64,000 nt of DNA from Desulfurellaceae bacterium bin18 (GTDB taxonomy: Bacteria; Desulfobacterota; Binatia; Bin18), in the NCBI GenBank assembly GCA_002238415.1, contig MPMI01000007.1, positions 1 to 64,000 on the forward strand, in the 5' to 3' direction. This document shows, one piece after another, positions 1-8,865 of this stretch. Below the pieces are notes generated by a model. The model was not told where the DNA came from, ran no database searches, and saw only the letters and a list, made by a program, of their open reading frames with translations. Each line of letters starts with the position of its first letter. The stretch's first letter is position 1. The translations under genes and the position numbers were made by a program.

Positions 1-100
1 AGAACACGGGTAATATTCCCGGCAAGCTGCTCCGGCACGGAGGCTAAGAGCAGAAGACCAGCCTGGGGTCACGGCTCTAGGCTAAGAGCTGACGAAGAGA
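1..100 (+). other. Window edge; possible tail of an upstream gene
   Basis: One forward frame stays open from position 3 to a TAA at 45-47, so the C-terminal end of an upstream protein is possible. The rest up to the terminator contains two copies of GGCTAAGAGC (near 43 and 80) and no recognisable RNA family. Nothing can be assigned with confidence. Confidence 0.2.
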
Positions 101-133
101 GAAGGGCGCTGTTACCGGCGCCCTTCTTTTTTT
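101..133 (+). terminator. Rho-independent terminator
   Basis: The 9-bp perfect stem GAAGGGCGC / GCGCCCTTC (101-109 with 118-126) has an 8-nt loop and is followed by seven T residues (127-133). It ends whatever transcript enters from the left edge and isolates the ABC-ATPase gene. Confidence 0.85.
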
Positions 134-236
134 GGGCACGGACGCGACAGGGGACGCTGAAACACGGAGACATCTGTCCGTGTTCTTTGCTTATTTTTAC
201 TGGGTGCCTTTGGACGTTGGGTGAGGAGGGAGGCGG

Positions 237-1952
237 ATGGCTGGACCCCAAGGTGTGTTAACGCAGGATCTCAGACGTATCGACGGACGTCCTTATGGAT
301 TTTACAAAGACCTGCGCGGGCAAGCATACGCCCTCGGCCCGTATGAATTGAGGTTCGACCACATCCAGGGCGACCCCTTTGCGTCGCCAAGCCGCGTGCG
401 GATCGATATTCCGGCCAGCCGGGCCACACTGCCCGCCTGGTCATACGCTGGAGCTACGGCGCGACGGGCGAGCGCCGACTTTGTGCATCGGGCTCTTCTT
501 CGCATTCTCTCCGTCAGCCGAGGCAAACTCGGCTCTGGCAAAAGCGGTCTGCTCGAAATCATGCCGGTGGGTCAGCAAGTGCTGGAGCGAACCGCCGTTC
601 TTGTTCGTCCCAACGGTGATCTTCGAGTCCGGCTAAGCGTGGGCCTGCCTGCCGCAGGGCGGCGCATCCTGGGGCGTGAAGCGGCTCAACTGCTCACCCA
701 GCGATTGCCCGAAGTCCTTGATCGTGTCTTTGATGAAGTAGAGCCCAATACCCTCCAGCGTCACGTTCATTGTATTGAAGACCAAGTGGCGCTACGGCAA
801 CAACTGTACGACAACGGCCTGGTCGCTTTCTTGGCGGAAGGCAGTATTTTGCCCCGCCAGAGCGGAGCGGACGATCGACCCATGGATGCGGCTATTCCAC
901 TTGATGTGCCCCAAGCGCTCGCGTCTGAACTCCACGCCTCGCATGCGGGGCGGCTGCGCGGTCTCGGTCTCCGGGCCGGTGTGACGCTGATTGCCGGGGG
1001 CGGCTATCACGGCAAATCGACCCTGCTCTCGGCGCTGGCCAACGGCGTGTATGATCATATTCCGGGCGATGGTAGAGACCGCTGTGTTTCCGTGGCGAGT
1101 GCGGTGAGCATTCGGGCGGAAGACGGACGTTCGGTGCGAGGGGTCGATCTGCGGCCGTTTATCAACGCGTTGCCCCTGAGTCGCCGAACGGACTGGTTCG
1201 AGACCGCAGACGCCTCGGGTAGTACCTCTCAGGCCGCGGCCATTGTTGAGGCGCTGGAAGCCGGGGCAACCGCGCTGCTGATCGACGAAGACACCGCAGC
1301 GACGAACTTCATGATCCGCGACGCGCGGATGCGTCGTCTGGTGCCCAGTGAAAAAGAACCGATTACGCCCTATCTCGATCGGGTCCGTCAGTTGTGGGAA
1401 GAAAAACATATCTCGTCGGTCCTCGTTGTTGGGGGAGCCGGAGACTACCTCGATGTGGCTGACACGGTTATCCAGATGGACGAATACCGACCGCAGGATG
1501 TGACGCAGCGGGCGCGAGAAGTTGCCCACCAGTTGCCACAAAAAATCTCTGGTCCTCAGGCTCCAGGGCCTTGGCTCGCATCACGCCCGCGCCGACCCGA
1601 CCCACGTAGCCTCGATCCCAGGCGTGGGCGCAAACAAGAGCGCGTCCGAAGCGTCAAAACCCGCGCCATTGAGTTCGGGAGTGAAGAGATTGACGTCTCG
1701 CCCCTCTACCAACTAGTCGATGCCGCTCAGTGCCGCATGATTGGCGATGTGTTGCTGCAATGCGCCCGCGGGCTGTGTGACGGAAAGAAGACCATTCCCG
1801 AGCTGCTCGACCGGATTGATGCCGAGATAGAGAAAGACGGTCTGGACGCTCTCACCGATCGAGACTTCGGCGACCGCGCCCGCGCGCGGCGGTTCGAAAT
1901 CGCAGCGGCACTCAATCGGCTGCGGAGTCTGCGCCTGGTAGGCGGAGTATAA
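237..1952 (+). CDS. ABC-class ATPase, COG3044-like
   Basis: This 571-residue protein matches the family annotated as 'predicted ATPase of the ABC class'. A Walker A motif GGGYHGKST lies near residues 253-262, followed by a YDHIPGDGRD block typical of the family. A Walker B-like strand ALLIDEDTA lies near 345-354. No membrane segment or transporter partner is present, so it is a soluble stand-alone ABC-fold ATPase. The cellular role of the family is not settled. The ATG at 237 sits just after a purine-rich GAGGAGGGAGGCGG, which serves as ribosome binding site. The gene follows a terminator and is separated by 33 bp from the transporter gene downstream. Confidence 0.85.
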   Translation: MAGPQGVLTQDLRRIDGRPYGFYKDLRGQAYALGPYELRFDHIQGDPFASPSRVRIDIPASRATLPAWSYAGATARRASADFVHRALLRILSVSRGKLGSGKSGLLEIMPVGQQVLERTAVLVRPNGDLRVRLSVGLPAAGRRILGREAAQLLTQRLPEVLDRVFDEVEPNTLQRHVHCIEDQVALRQQLYDNGLVAFLAEGSILPRQSGADDRPMDAAIPLDVPQALASELHASHAGRLRGLGLRAGVTLIAGGGYHGKSTLLSALANGVYDHIPGDGRDRCVSVASAVSIRAEDGRSVRGVDLRPFINALPLSRRTDWFETADASGSTSQAAAIVEALEAGATALLIDEDTAATNFMIRDARMRRLVPSEKEPITPYLDRVRQLWEEKHISSVLVVGGAGDYLDVADTVIQMDEYRPQDVTQRAREVAHQLPQKISGPQAPGPWLASRPRRPDPRSLDPRRGRKQERVRSVKTRAIEFGSEEIDVSPLYQLVDAAQCRMIGDVLLQCARGLCDGKKTIPELLDRIDAEIEKDGLDALTDRDFGDRARARRFEIAAALNRLRSLRLVGGV

Positions 1953-1985
1953 TAACCATCAAACTCCCGCTACACTCCTGCCTTC

Positions 1986-3464
1986 ATGCCTGCTTCATCT
2001 CCACCACAATCCGCTCCCGTCCGGTTTGCCACCAAAATTTTTTATGGTGTCGGGTCAGTTTCCGAAGGTACGAAGAATACGGTCTTCAACGTTTTTCTCC
2101 TCTTCTATTACAATCAAGTCCTTGGGCTCTCGGGAACATTAAGCGGTATCGCAATCTTTATTGCGCTCTGCATCGACGCGATTACCGATCCTTTGGTGGG
2201 CTCGATTTCCGACAATTTTCATTCGCGCTGGGGACGCCGCCATCCGTTTATGTATCTGGCCGCGCTGCCCATGGCGGTGTGTTTTTTTCTCTTGTTTACA
2301 CCGCCTGAGCTGGGCCAGATCGGACTCTTCGTGTGGTTATGCACCTTTGCGGTTGGGGTGCGCGTCGCCATGACGTTCTACGCGGTCCCGAGCGGAGCCA
2401 TGCTCCCGGAGCTCTCGCCCGACTATGATGAGCGGACTTCTCTGGTGAGCTACCGCCTGTTGTTTGGCTGGTCCGGCGGCCTGACCGCGTCTGTTATGGG
2501 CTATTTTTATTTTTTTGCTCCCTCCGAGACGTTTGCCGATGGCCGCCTGAATCCCGGAGCGTATGAAGGGTTTGCGCTGGTCTGTGCCGGGATGATGATC
2601 GCAACCATTCTGGCGTGCGCGCTTGGGACGCATGGGCTGATTCCGAGTCTAAGGGCGCCACCGGCAAAACGAACATTTACGCTGGGTCGCTTTGCCGGTG
2701 AGCTATGGGCGGCATTCTCCAATCGCTCCTATCGGATGCTGGTCATTGGTTCCTTGTTTGCCGCTGGGGGGCGGGGGTTCAATGACGTGATGTGGCTATA
2801 TATGAACACCTATTTTTGGGGATTCTCAACCAAGGAAATCGGTCTCCTGACCTTCGGCCTGTTTCTCTCCGCCCTTATCGCCTTCTGCCTGACTCGTCCT
2901 CTGACTGAACGATTTGATAAAAGACAGGTTGTTCCCGGTTTAGCGGCCTTTGCCATATTTTTTGGGCCTCTCATGATTTTTTTACGATTGCTCGACCTGC
3001 TACCTGAGAACGGACATCCGAGTCTGCTGCCCCTTATCGCCAGCCATGTCATCCTCCTGGTTACCGCAGTGGTTGCCATCGATATCCTGATTCCTTCCAT
3101 GATTGCCGATAGCGTGGACGAAAATGAAATTGTGACCGGAAAACGCCAAGAGGGGGTCTTTTTCTCGACGATCACTTTTTGTGCGAAGGCCGCGTCCGGC
3201 ATCGGCGGGTTTCTGGCAGGTGTGGCCCTCGACCTCATCCAGTTTCCGACCATGGCCGCACCCGGAACGGTTGCGACCTCTCAGGTTTTCACTCTGGGTC
3301 TTGCCGTTGGTCCGGGGTTAATGGCGCTCTTTCTGTGTGCGCTGGTCTTTTTATCCCGGTATCAAATGACGCGTGCCCGTCATCTTGAGATCCTGGCCGA
3401 GCTCGATCGTCGCCAGAACGATACTGCCCGGCGTGAACCAGACGTGGTTTCTGTAGACCGTTAG
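1986..3464 (+). CDS. GPH-type sugar:cation symporter (MFS_2)
   Basis: A 492-residue polytopic membrane protein with about 12 hydrophobic segments. The N-terminal half has the signature of the glycoside-pentoside-hexuronide symporter family (MelB-like): a YGVGS start, the DAITDPLVGSISD helix and the SRWGRRHPF loop. These hold the acidic residues that bind the coupling cation in characterised members. A sugar, sugar-acid or related organic solute coupled to Na+ or H+ is the expected cargo, but the substrate cannot be read from sequence. The short gap (33 bp) to the ABC-ATPase gene suggests cotranscription; no functional link is evident. Confidence 0.85.
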   Translation: MPASSPPQSAPVRFATKIFYGVGSVSEGTKNTVFNVFLLFYYNQVLGLSGTLSGIAIFIALCIDAITDPLVGSISDNFHSRWGRRHPFMYLAALPMAVCFFLLFTPPELGQIGLFVWLCTFAVGVRVAMTFYAVPSGAMLPELSPDYDERTSLVSYRLLFGWSGGLTASVMGYFYFFAPSETFADGRLNPGAYEGFALVCAGMMIATILACALGTHGLIPSLRAPPAKRTFTLGRFAGELWAAFSNRSYRMLVIGSLFAAGGRGFNDVMWLYMNTYFWGFSTKEIGLLTFGLFLSALIAFCLTRPLTERFDKRQVVPGLAAFAIFFGPLMIFLRLLDLLPENGHPSLLPLIASHVILLVTAVVAIDILIPSMIADSVDENEIVTGKRQEGVFFSTITFCAKAASGIGGFLAGVALDLIQFPTMAAPGTVATSQVFTLGLAVGPGLMALFLCALVFLSRYQMTRARHLEILAELDRRQNDTARREPDVVSVDR

Positions 3465-3622
3465 GACGGACAGCCCCACGGCCGTATTGCCCGCCTCTGT
3501 TTTCCTTTTTCTCTTGCATTTCTCCCTCAAAGCAGCCACAAGGAGAAAAAACGCCTCTCGCCTGTGATGAGTGGGAGAGGCAAGGGGATAAACGAACGGA
3601 CACGCATGGAAGGAGGGCTGTC

Positions 3623-4732
3623 ATGAAAGTTGGTATGTCGGTTTTTATGCAGAACACGGGCGAGCGGTGGTCGGACTACGAAGTCTACAAGAATGACCTC
3701 CGTCTGGCGGACCAGGCTGAAGACCTGGGCTTTGACTCATTATGGAGTGTCGAGCACCATTTTACGCCCTATACCATGGTGCCCAATGTCACCCAATTTT
3801 TAACCTATATGGCCGGGCGAACGCAAAAGATTGAACTGGGAACAATGGTGATTGTCTTACCCTGGCACGACCCGGTGCGGGTGGCTGAAGAGATTGCCAT
3901 GCTTGACCTCTTGTCCAACGGTCGTATCACCATCGGCTTCGGCCGTGGGGCTGCAACGGTAGAGTATGATGGCTTCCGCGTTCCCATGGAAGAATCTCGC
4001 GATCGTTTTGTCGAAGCCGCCGAGGTGGTAGTCAAAGCATTATCCAATGAACGTTTTTCGCACCAGGGCAAGTTTTTTCAAATTCCTGAGACGAGCATCC
4101 GCCCGCGACCTTTTTCCCACCCGGAACAGCGCCTGTATGGTGCGGCGGTCAGCCCGGATACGGCTGAGCGTATGGCCCAGCTGGGACTAGGCGTGTTGGT
4201 TGCGGTTCCGCTGCACGGCTGGGATGCAGTAGCGAAAGACGTTCAGCGGCATGATGAGATCATTCGGGCGGTGGGTAAAGAACCAGTCCCGCCTATCGTT
4301 GCCAGCTTTGTCTATGTTGGGGAGACTGAGAAAGAAGCGCGTGAAGGCGCAACTCAACACATGGGTGGTTACTGGGGGTCAGCCGATGCTCACTATAACT
4401 TCTCAGACGGACACCTCAAGCAGGTCAAGGGCTATGAGCACTATGGGGTGATTGCTGATAATGCAAAGACCACAACACCTGAGCAAGGCGTGCAGGATTT
4501 TATCAATCTCCAAGTGGCTGGAACCCCGGATCAGTGCATCGCCCAAATTCATGCCATGCAAGAAAAAGTCGGCTTCGATCATTTGATTGCGGTCTTCAGC
4601 TATGGAGGGATGCCGCCTGAGCAGACCGAGCGGAATATGCAACTGTTCGCGTCTGAAGTCCTGCCCAGGCTCCAAAGCCAAGGGGCTCCTGTCACGATTG
4701 GTGCGAACGTGTCCCACATCCCGGCCAAGTAG
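3623..4732 (+). CDS. LLM-class flavin-dependent oxidoreductase
   Basis: A 369-residue bacterial-luciferase-like TIM-barrel protein. It starts KVGMSVFMQN, continues with EDLGFDSLWSVEHHF and has the IELGTMVIVLPWHDPVRVAEEIAMLDLLSNGR block that forms the flavin-binding barrel in this superfamily. The FMNH2- or F420-dependent reaction and substrate are not predictable. The ATG at 3623 has a strong ribosome binding site (GGAAGGAGGG). The gene stands alone, with a terminator directly downstream. It is one of two LLM proteins in the window and belongs to a different subgroup from the one at 6939-8060. Confidence 0.9.
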   Translation: MKVGMSVFMQNTGERWSDYEVYKNDLRLADQAEDLGFDSLWSVEHHFTPYTMVPNVTQFLTYMAGRTQKIELGTMVIVLPWHDPVRVAEEIAMLDLLSNGRITIGFGRGAATVEYDGFRVPMEESRDRFVEAAEVVVKALSNERFSHQGKFFQIPETSIRPRPFSHPEQRLYGAAVSPDTAERMAQLGLGVLVAVPLHGWDAVAKDVQRHDEIIRAVGKEPVPPIVASFVYVGETEKEAREGATQHMGGYWGSADAHYNFSDGHLKQVKGYEHYGVIADNAKTTTPEQGVQDFINLQVAGTPDQCIAQIHAMQEKVGFDHLIAVFSYGGMPPEQTERNMQLFASEVLPRLQSQGAPVTIGANVSHIPAK

Positions 4733-4754
4733 CAACGTTGCATCCGGTATTATA

Positions 4755-4788
4755 AAAGGGAGCCTCAGTGCAGGCTCCCTTTATTTTT
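4755..4788 (+). terminator. Rho-independent terminator
   Basis: An 11-bp perfect stem (AAAGGGAGCCT with AGGCTCCCTTT, 4755-4765 and 4772-4782) around a 6-nt loop is followed by ATTTTTG. It ends the LLM gene transcript. It overlaps the longest open frame of the next gene and so helps rule out that gene's upstream GTG at 4768. Confidence 0.9.
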
Positions 4789-4806
4789 GTGCGTGAAGGA
4801 GGCGTT

Positions 4807-6183
4807 GTGGGATTCGCCAAGGATATTCTGTGTATCGGGGCGGGCTATGTTGGCGGGCCAACCATGGCCATGATCGCCGCCCGCTGCCCCCAGTACAAGG
4901 TGACCGTTGTTGACATCAACCACGCTCGCATTGCGGCCTGGCAGAGTGACCAGCTGCCGATCTATGAGCCTGGTCTCGACGAGGTAGTGCGGCAGGCGCG
5001 GGACCGCAATCTTTTTTTTTCGACCCACGTCGAGCAGGGTATCCGTGACGCCGATATTATCTTTGTCTCGGTCAATACCCCCACGAAAACCTTTGGTCAG
5101 GGGGCAGGGAGAGCGGCGGATTTACAATACTGGGAAAAAACCGCGCGCCAGATTCTTGAGCACGCCGATCGCAACAAGATTGTGGTGGAAAAATCGACGC
5201 TGCCGGTCCGGACCGCTGAGGCGATGGAGCGCATCCTCAACGCCAATACGAAGAATATCCGTTTTGAGGTGCTCTCCAACCCGGAATTTCTGGCCGAGGG
5301 CAGCGCCATCACCGACCTGGAAGCGCCCGACCGTATCCTGATTGGGTCGAAAGAAACGCCCGAGGGAATTACAGCCAGGAAGGTCATTGTCGATATTTAC
5401 GCCAACTGGGTGCCGAGAGAGAATATTATTGAGTCGAACGTGTGGAGTTCGGAGCTGTCAAAACTGGCGGCGAACGCCTTTTTGGCCCAGCGTATCTCTT
5501 CCATCAATACGATTTCCGCCCTGTGTGAAAAAACAGAGGCTGACGTGGATGAAGTCGCCTATGCGATTGGCAAAGATTCTCGTATTGGGCCAAAGTTCTT
5601 GAAGGCGAGTGTCGGTTTTGGTGGGTCGTGTTTTAAGAAGGACATTCTCAACCTGGTCTACATCTGCCACAGCTACGGTCTCAGCGAGGTCGCCGCGTAC
5701 TGGGAGTCGGTCGTCAAAATTAACGAGTGGCAGGAGAGCCGCTTTGTACGGACCATCCTTGAAAGCATGTTCAACACGGTGGCCGGGAAACGCATCGCCT
5801 TGCTGGGTTTTGCCTTTAAGGCCAACACTGGGGACACGCGTGAATCCCCGGCCATTTATATTGCGCGTGGTCTTGCCGAAGAACGGGCCGAGGTCGTTGT
5901 GACCGACCCGCAGGCACTCGCCAATGCACGGGATGATCTGACGGATATGGGAGACCGAGTGCACTTTGAATCCGACCCCTATACCGCGGCGGAGGGGGCA
6001 CACGCTCTGGCAATTTTGACCGAGTGGGATGTGTATCGCCAGCTTGATTACGCTCGTATTTTTGCGTCCATGGAGCAACCGGCCTTCCTCTTCGACGGCC
6101 GCAATATTCTGGACCACCACCGGCTGTTTGAGCTGGGTTTCAACGTCTTTCCGATCGGCAAGGCCGCGCTCAAGCATTTCTGA
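4807..6183 (+). CDS. ugd: UDP-glucose 6-dehydrogenase, eukaryote-like
   Basis: Oxidises UDP-glucose to UDP-glucuronate with two NAD+, supplying precursors for surface polysaccharide. The N-terminal Rossmann motif CIGAGYVGGP opens the protein, and the catalytic cysteine lies in VGFGGSCFKKD (about residue 275). The C-terminal UDP-binding domain has GFAFKANTGDTRES. The open frame runs back to a GTG at 4768, but that lies inside a terminator. The GTG at 4807 is preceded by GAAGGAGG and places the Rossmann strand at residue 8, so 458 residues is preferred. As recalled, long stretches (for example KLAANAFLAQRISSIN, then GRAADLQYWE) are closer to animal UGDH than to short bacterial Ugd/TuaD proteins. 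Confidence 0.93.
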   Translation: MGFAKDILCIGAGYVGGPTMAMIAARCPQYKVTVVDINHARIAAWQSDQLPIYEPGLDEVVRQARDRNLFFSTHVEQGIRDADIIFVSVNTPTKTFGQGAGRAADLQYWEKTARQILEHADRNKIVVEKSTLPVRTAEAMERILNANTKNIRFEVLSNPEFLAEGSAITDLEAPDRILIGSKETPEGITARKVIVDIYANWVPRENIIESNVWSSELSKLAANAFLAQRISSINTISALCEKTEADVDEVAYAIGKDSRIGPKFLKASVGFGGSCFKKDILNLVYICHSYGLSEVAAYWESVVKINEWQESRFVRTILESMFNTVAGKRIALLGFAFKANTGDTRESPAIYIARGLAEERAEVVVTDPQALANARDDLTDMGDRVHFESDPYTAAEGAHALAILTEWDVYRQLDYARIFASMEQPAFLFDGRNILDHHRLFELGFNVFPIGKAALKHF

Positions 6184-6184
6184 T

Positions 6185-6236
6185 GGCCCGGCTGAACCCC
6201 GGTTTGGGCCGGGAGTGCTGGCAGGCTATTTTTTAG
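6185..6236. terminator. Possible weak terminator between convergent genes
   Basis: The gap between the convergent ugd and tenA genes holds a GC-rich inverted repeat (CCCGGC with GCCGGG, or GGCCC with GGGCC, within 6185-6213). A run of six T residues follows about 15 nt later. The spacing from stem to T-run is longer than usual, so termination is only plausible. Confidence 0.3.
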
Positions 6237-6240
6237 AGAC

Positions 6241-6909
6241 CTACACCGGCCATTCTTCGGTCCGATACGCCTGCTCCCAAAAGAGATATTCATAGCGGCT
6301 GCTCTGGATGAAATGCTCCGCCCACCGTTTCCGCTCATCCGTAGAACTGTCCTGGGCAAGACGGTCGATAAGTGTCAACTGTTGCTGGACGTGGGCGCCA
6401 AACCCTTCGCCGCTGTAGGCTTGTGTCCACTCTGCGTAGAGCGGGTCGGGAGGGGGCGGGTCGTTGAGCTTCTTCCCGACCTCCCAATAAATCCAATAGC
6501 ACGGCAGGACGGCGGCAACGATTTCTGCCAAACTGCCACTATGCCCAACCGCGAGAAGATGTCGGGTGTAGGCCTGTGTGATAGGCGCGCGCTCGGTATG
6601 GGCCAGGTCTTGAGGAGTGAGGCCGAGCTTGTCGCTCCAGTTGGTGTGCAGATTGCGTTCTACCTGGACCACGGTGGCGGCGTGGTCGGCGAACATATGA
6701 AGTGTATCCAGGGTGTCCGCCTTTGCGCCGCCCAGGCACAGGGCGCGGGCGAAGTCCTGTAAGTACAGATAGTCCTGCTGAACAAAAAAAAGAAAGCGTT
6801 CGCGACTGAGCGTACCGGCTCCGAGTTCTCGGACGAAGGGGTGGGAAAAAATGGCATCCCAGATGGGTTGCGCGGCCGTGCGTAAGGTGGAATGAAAGGG
6901 CTGCGACAC
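6241..6909 (-). CDS. tenA: TenA/thiaminase II family protein
   Basis: An all-helical haem-oxygenase-like fold protein of about 222 residues. Family members hydrolyse thiamin or, more often, the salvaged pyrimidine aminopyrimidine. The conserved LPCYWIYWEVGKKL segment holds the cysteine that acts as nucleophile in characterised TenA. The upstream HPFVRELGAGTLSRERFLFFVQQDYLYL block and a C-terminal ..YEYLFWEQAY segment with the conserved glutamate are also family features. The frame opens at a GTG at 6939 that overlaps the stop of the LLM gene. A GTG at 6909, eight nt after AGGAAG, fits the family start (SQPFHSTL) better. It is the last gene of an operon with the phosphoesterase and LLM genes. 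Confidence 0.85.
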   Translation of the reverse strand: MSQPFHSTLRTAAQPIWDAIFSHPFVRELGAGTLSRERFLFFVQQDYLYLQDFARALCLGGAKADTLDTLHMFADHAATVVQVERNLHTNWSDKLGLTPQDLAHTERAPITQAYTRHLLAVGHSGSLAEIVAAVLPCYWIYWEVGKKLNDPPPPDPLYAEWTQAYSGEGFGAHVQQQLTLIDRLAQDSSTDERKRWAEHFIQSSRYEYLFWEQAYRTEEWPV

Positions 6910-6938
6910 GAAGCACTCTTCCTTTCTCGTGCGGCACA

Positions 6939-8060
6939 CTAGGCCGGGAGTTGTTTCAACGCCGGTAAGACTTCGGTATTAAAAAGTTCGTCGTGCAGCG
7001 TCAGATGAAAGCACTCGACCCCAAGCTGCTGGAACTTTTGCATCCGCCGCAAAATAGTATCCGGACTGCCTATTAAGCCGCTGGCATAGCCTTCGTTGGA
7101 ATCGAGCATGGCGAGCTTATTCTGCCGGTCGGCCCACATGCCTTGCGCGCCACTCACCCGCTTCCCTCGGCGTTCCAGCAGGGTCTCATCGACCGCATCT
7201 ATCATCGCCGTGATTTCTGCCACGGCTTCCGCATCCGTGCGCCGACACAGGGGGATAGAGTAGAGGGCAAAGCGGAGCCGCCGTCCGGTTTTTGCCGTCC
7301 GTTTACGAACGGCCTCAATGATACCGGCTATTTTTTCCGGGGGGCCGCCGTTTAAGAACATCCAGTCCGAATGGTGGGCGGCCATATGCATCGCCGCCTC
7401 GGATTGTCCGCCCTGAAACACCTCAAGCGGGCCGAGGGGGCGCGGTTCGAGCCGCAGTCCATTGATCTGATAAAAGCGCCCGGCAAACGAAAACTCTTCG
7501 TGCGTCCAGGCACCCCGCAGGACTTGGATAAACTCACTCGTCCGGGCATAGCGTTCATCGTGTTCGATCAGCTCGGCACCGTACATGCCAAACTCGGCTT
7601 CATGCCAGCCCGAGGTCACATTGATGGACCAGCGACCATGAGTGAGCCGGTCAAGTGTAGCGCTCCATTTGGCAATGGGAGCCGGTAGAAAAAACCCTGG
7701 ATGAATGGCGGTAATCAGGTGAATGTGGGCGGTATGGGCAGCATAGAAGTCCGTCATCGCCAGACAGTCGTATGAAGAGCCCTCAATCTCCTTCCCCGTG
7801 CCCCACCAGCGCTGGGCAACGAGCAGATAGTCGATGCCTAAGGCTTCAGCCTGCTGCACCGGGGCGAGCAAACGCTGCACCAGAGCGGGACCAGACCGGC
7901 CAGCATGAGCGGGCTTACCCGTCCTTTTAGGCTTCTTTTCTGCGGCCTGCCGTGTCAGGTTTGGAGCGGCGAGGGCGGTTGGAGCCCAGGTGCATGTTTT
8001 GATGGTGGCCATAATTGCTACGAGGCAAGAGTGGGGTAGGACGCTATTTAAGGGCTTCAC
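6939..8060 (-). CDS. LLM monooxygenase, SsuD/SfnG-like
   Basis: A 373-residue flavin-dependent monooxygenase-like protein. The segments GSSYDCLAMTDFYAAHTAHIHLITAIHPG, RLTHGRWSINVTSGWHEAEFGMYG and EVFQGGQSEAAMHMAAHHSDW are typical of the alkanesulfonate, dimethylsulfone and pyrimidine-cleaving subgroup. Such enzymes use FMNH2 and O2 to cleave C-S or C-N bonds. The GTG at 8060 overlaps the phosphoesterase stop (ATGTGA), which suggests translational coupling. An ATG at 8012 is an alternative start without a clear ribosome binding site. Co-location with tenA makes a role in breakdown or salvage of a thiamin-like or other N/S heterocycle possible, but this is inference. Confidence 0.85.
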   Translation of the reverse strand: MKPLNSVLPHSCLVAIMATIKTCTWAPTALAAPNLTRQAAEKKPKRTGKPAHAGRSGPALVQRLLAPVQQAEALGIDYLLVAQRWWGTGKEIEGSSYDCLAMTDFYAAHTAHIHLITAIHPGFFLPAPIAKWSATLDRLTHGRWSINVTSGWHEAEFGMYGAELIEHDERYARTSEFIQVLRGAWTHEEFSFAGRFYQINGLRLEPRPLGPLEVFQGGQSEAAMHMAAHHSDWMFLNGGPPEKIAGIIEAVRKRTAKTGRRLRFALYSIPLCRRTDAEAVAEITAMIDAVDETLLERRGKRVSGAQGMWADRQNKLAMLDSNEGYASGLIGSPDTILRRMQKFQQLGVECFHLTLHDELFNTEVLPALKQLPA

Positions 8061-8713
8061 ATGAAGCGCAACTCGGCATCGAGGACGCCCCCTTCATACT
8101 GGGCGACGATATACCCGCCCGCTGCAAAAGGACCGGCATTCAGTATTTTTGTGCGGCCGATCGTATCGACTCCAGGAGACTCATGGATGTGACCGGTGAT
8201 GCACAAATGGGGCTGTTTTTCCGCGATGAATTGGCGGACGGCGGGGCTGCCAACTGGTCTGCCGTCAACGAGGCGATCGAGCCGCGTCGCATAGGGTGGC
8301 GTATGACAGACCATAATATGACACGGAGTAGGGGGGACGTCAGCAACCGCTTGTTGCAGTATCTGCCACAGGATCTCATCCGTATACTCGAGCGGTGTCT
8401 GGAATGGGGTCAGATTTGATCCTCCGCAGCCATAGATGGTCACCTCGCCATAGCACTGATGTTCCCCGTGCAAGCCGACCTGTTCAGTCCGAAGAAAGGC
8501 AATCGTCTCTGGTTGGTCCAGATTCCCCGGTAGGGCGCGGACTATTGGACAGTATGTCTGGGCGACCCGAATCACCTGCCGGACGGCGCGTGGCCCTCCA
8601 AAGTTCGTCAGATCGCCCGAGAGCAGGACCACATCGGCGCTCGCCAACTCGGCGCTGATGGCTTCCATGTGCGCGGTAGCCATATGTATGTCGCCAAACG
8701 ACACGATTTTCAT
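8057..8713 (-). CDS. Metallophosphoesterase
   Basis: A 218-residue calcineurin-like phosphoesterase. The metal-binding motifs appear in order: SFGDIH near the N-terminus, LSGDLTN, LPGNLD (the usual GNHD with H replaced by L), VCHTPPY and ITGHIHE. The open frame extends 24 codons upstream, but the ATG at 8713 starts directly before the first beta strand (KIVSFGDIH) and is preferred. It is the first gene of the three-gene minus-strand operon with LLM and tenA. The substrate is unknown; small YfcE-like members hydrolyse phosphodiesters or phosphomonoesters. Confidence 0.85.
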   Translation of the reverse strand: MKIVSFGDIHMATAHMEAISAELASADVVLLSGDLTNFGGPRAVRQVIRVAQTYCPIVRALPGNLDQPETIAFLRTEQVGLHGEHQCYGEVTIYGCGGSNLTPFQTPLEYTDEILWQILQQAVADVPPTPCHIMVCHTPPYATRLDRLVDGRPVGSPAVRQFIAEKQPHLCITGHIHESPGVDTIGRTKILNAGPFAAGGYIVAQYEGGVLDAELRFM

Positions 8714-8865
8714 GGCGGTTGCTCTGAGGAAAGAAATAGAGCGCGGTGCTTCTGGACTTGTAATGGATTCCAGGCTGAGGGTCAACGGACCTACTCTTTT
8801 ACCGGTCTTGCAAAAGCCACCGGAATCAGGAAATACTACTGGGTCCTCTGGAATGTGGTGTATAC

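Noticed and set aside
1..100. Possible structured RNA at the left edge (two GGCTAAGAGC copies before a terminator)
   Set aside because: It matches no RNA family I can recognise and is cut by the window edge; the terminator alone does not prove an RNA gene.
792..1541. 249-codon minus-strand frame inside the ABC-ATPase gene
   Set aside because: It is antisense to a gene with Walker motifs and has no family features of its own.
3552..3585. Hairpin GCCTCTC / GAGAGGC between the symporter and LLM genes
   Set aside because: It has no T-run and could be chance; not called a terminator.
4768..4806. Upstream GTG start for UDP-glucose dehydrogenase
   Set aside because: It lies inside the stem of a strong terminator, and a better start with a ribosome binding site at 4807 fits the Rossmann fold.
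5458..6177. 239-codon minus-strand frame inside ugd
   Set aside because: Shadow of the strongly conserved dehydrogenase on the other strand.
8714..8865. TPP riboswitch before the tenA operon
   Set aside because: Looked for the CTGAGA and terminal conserved blocks of the TPP aptamer upstream of the phosphoesterase gene; not found.
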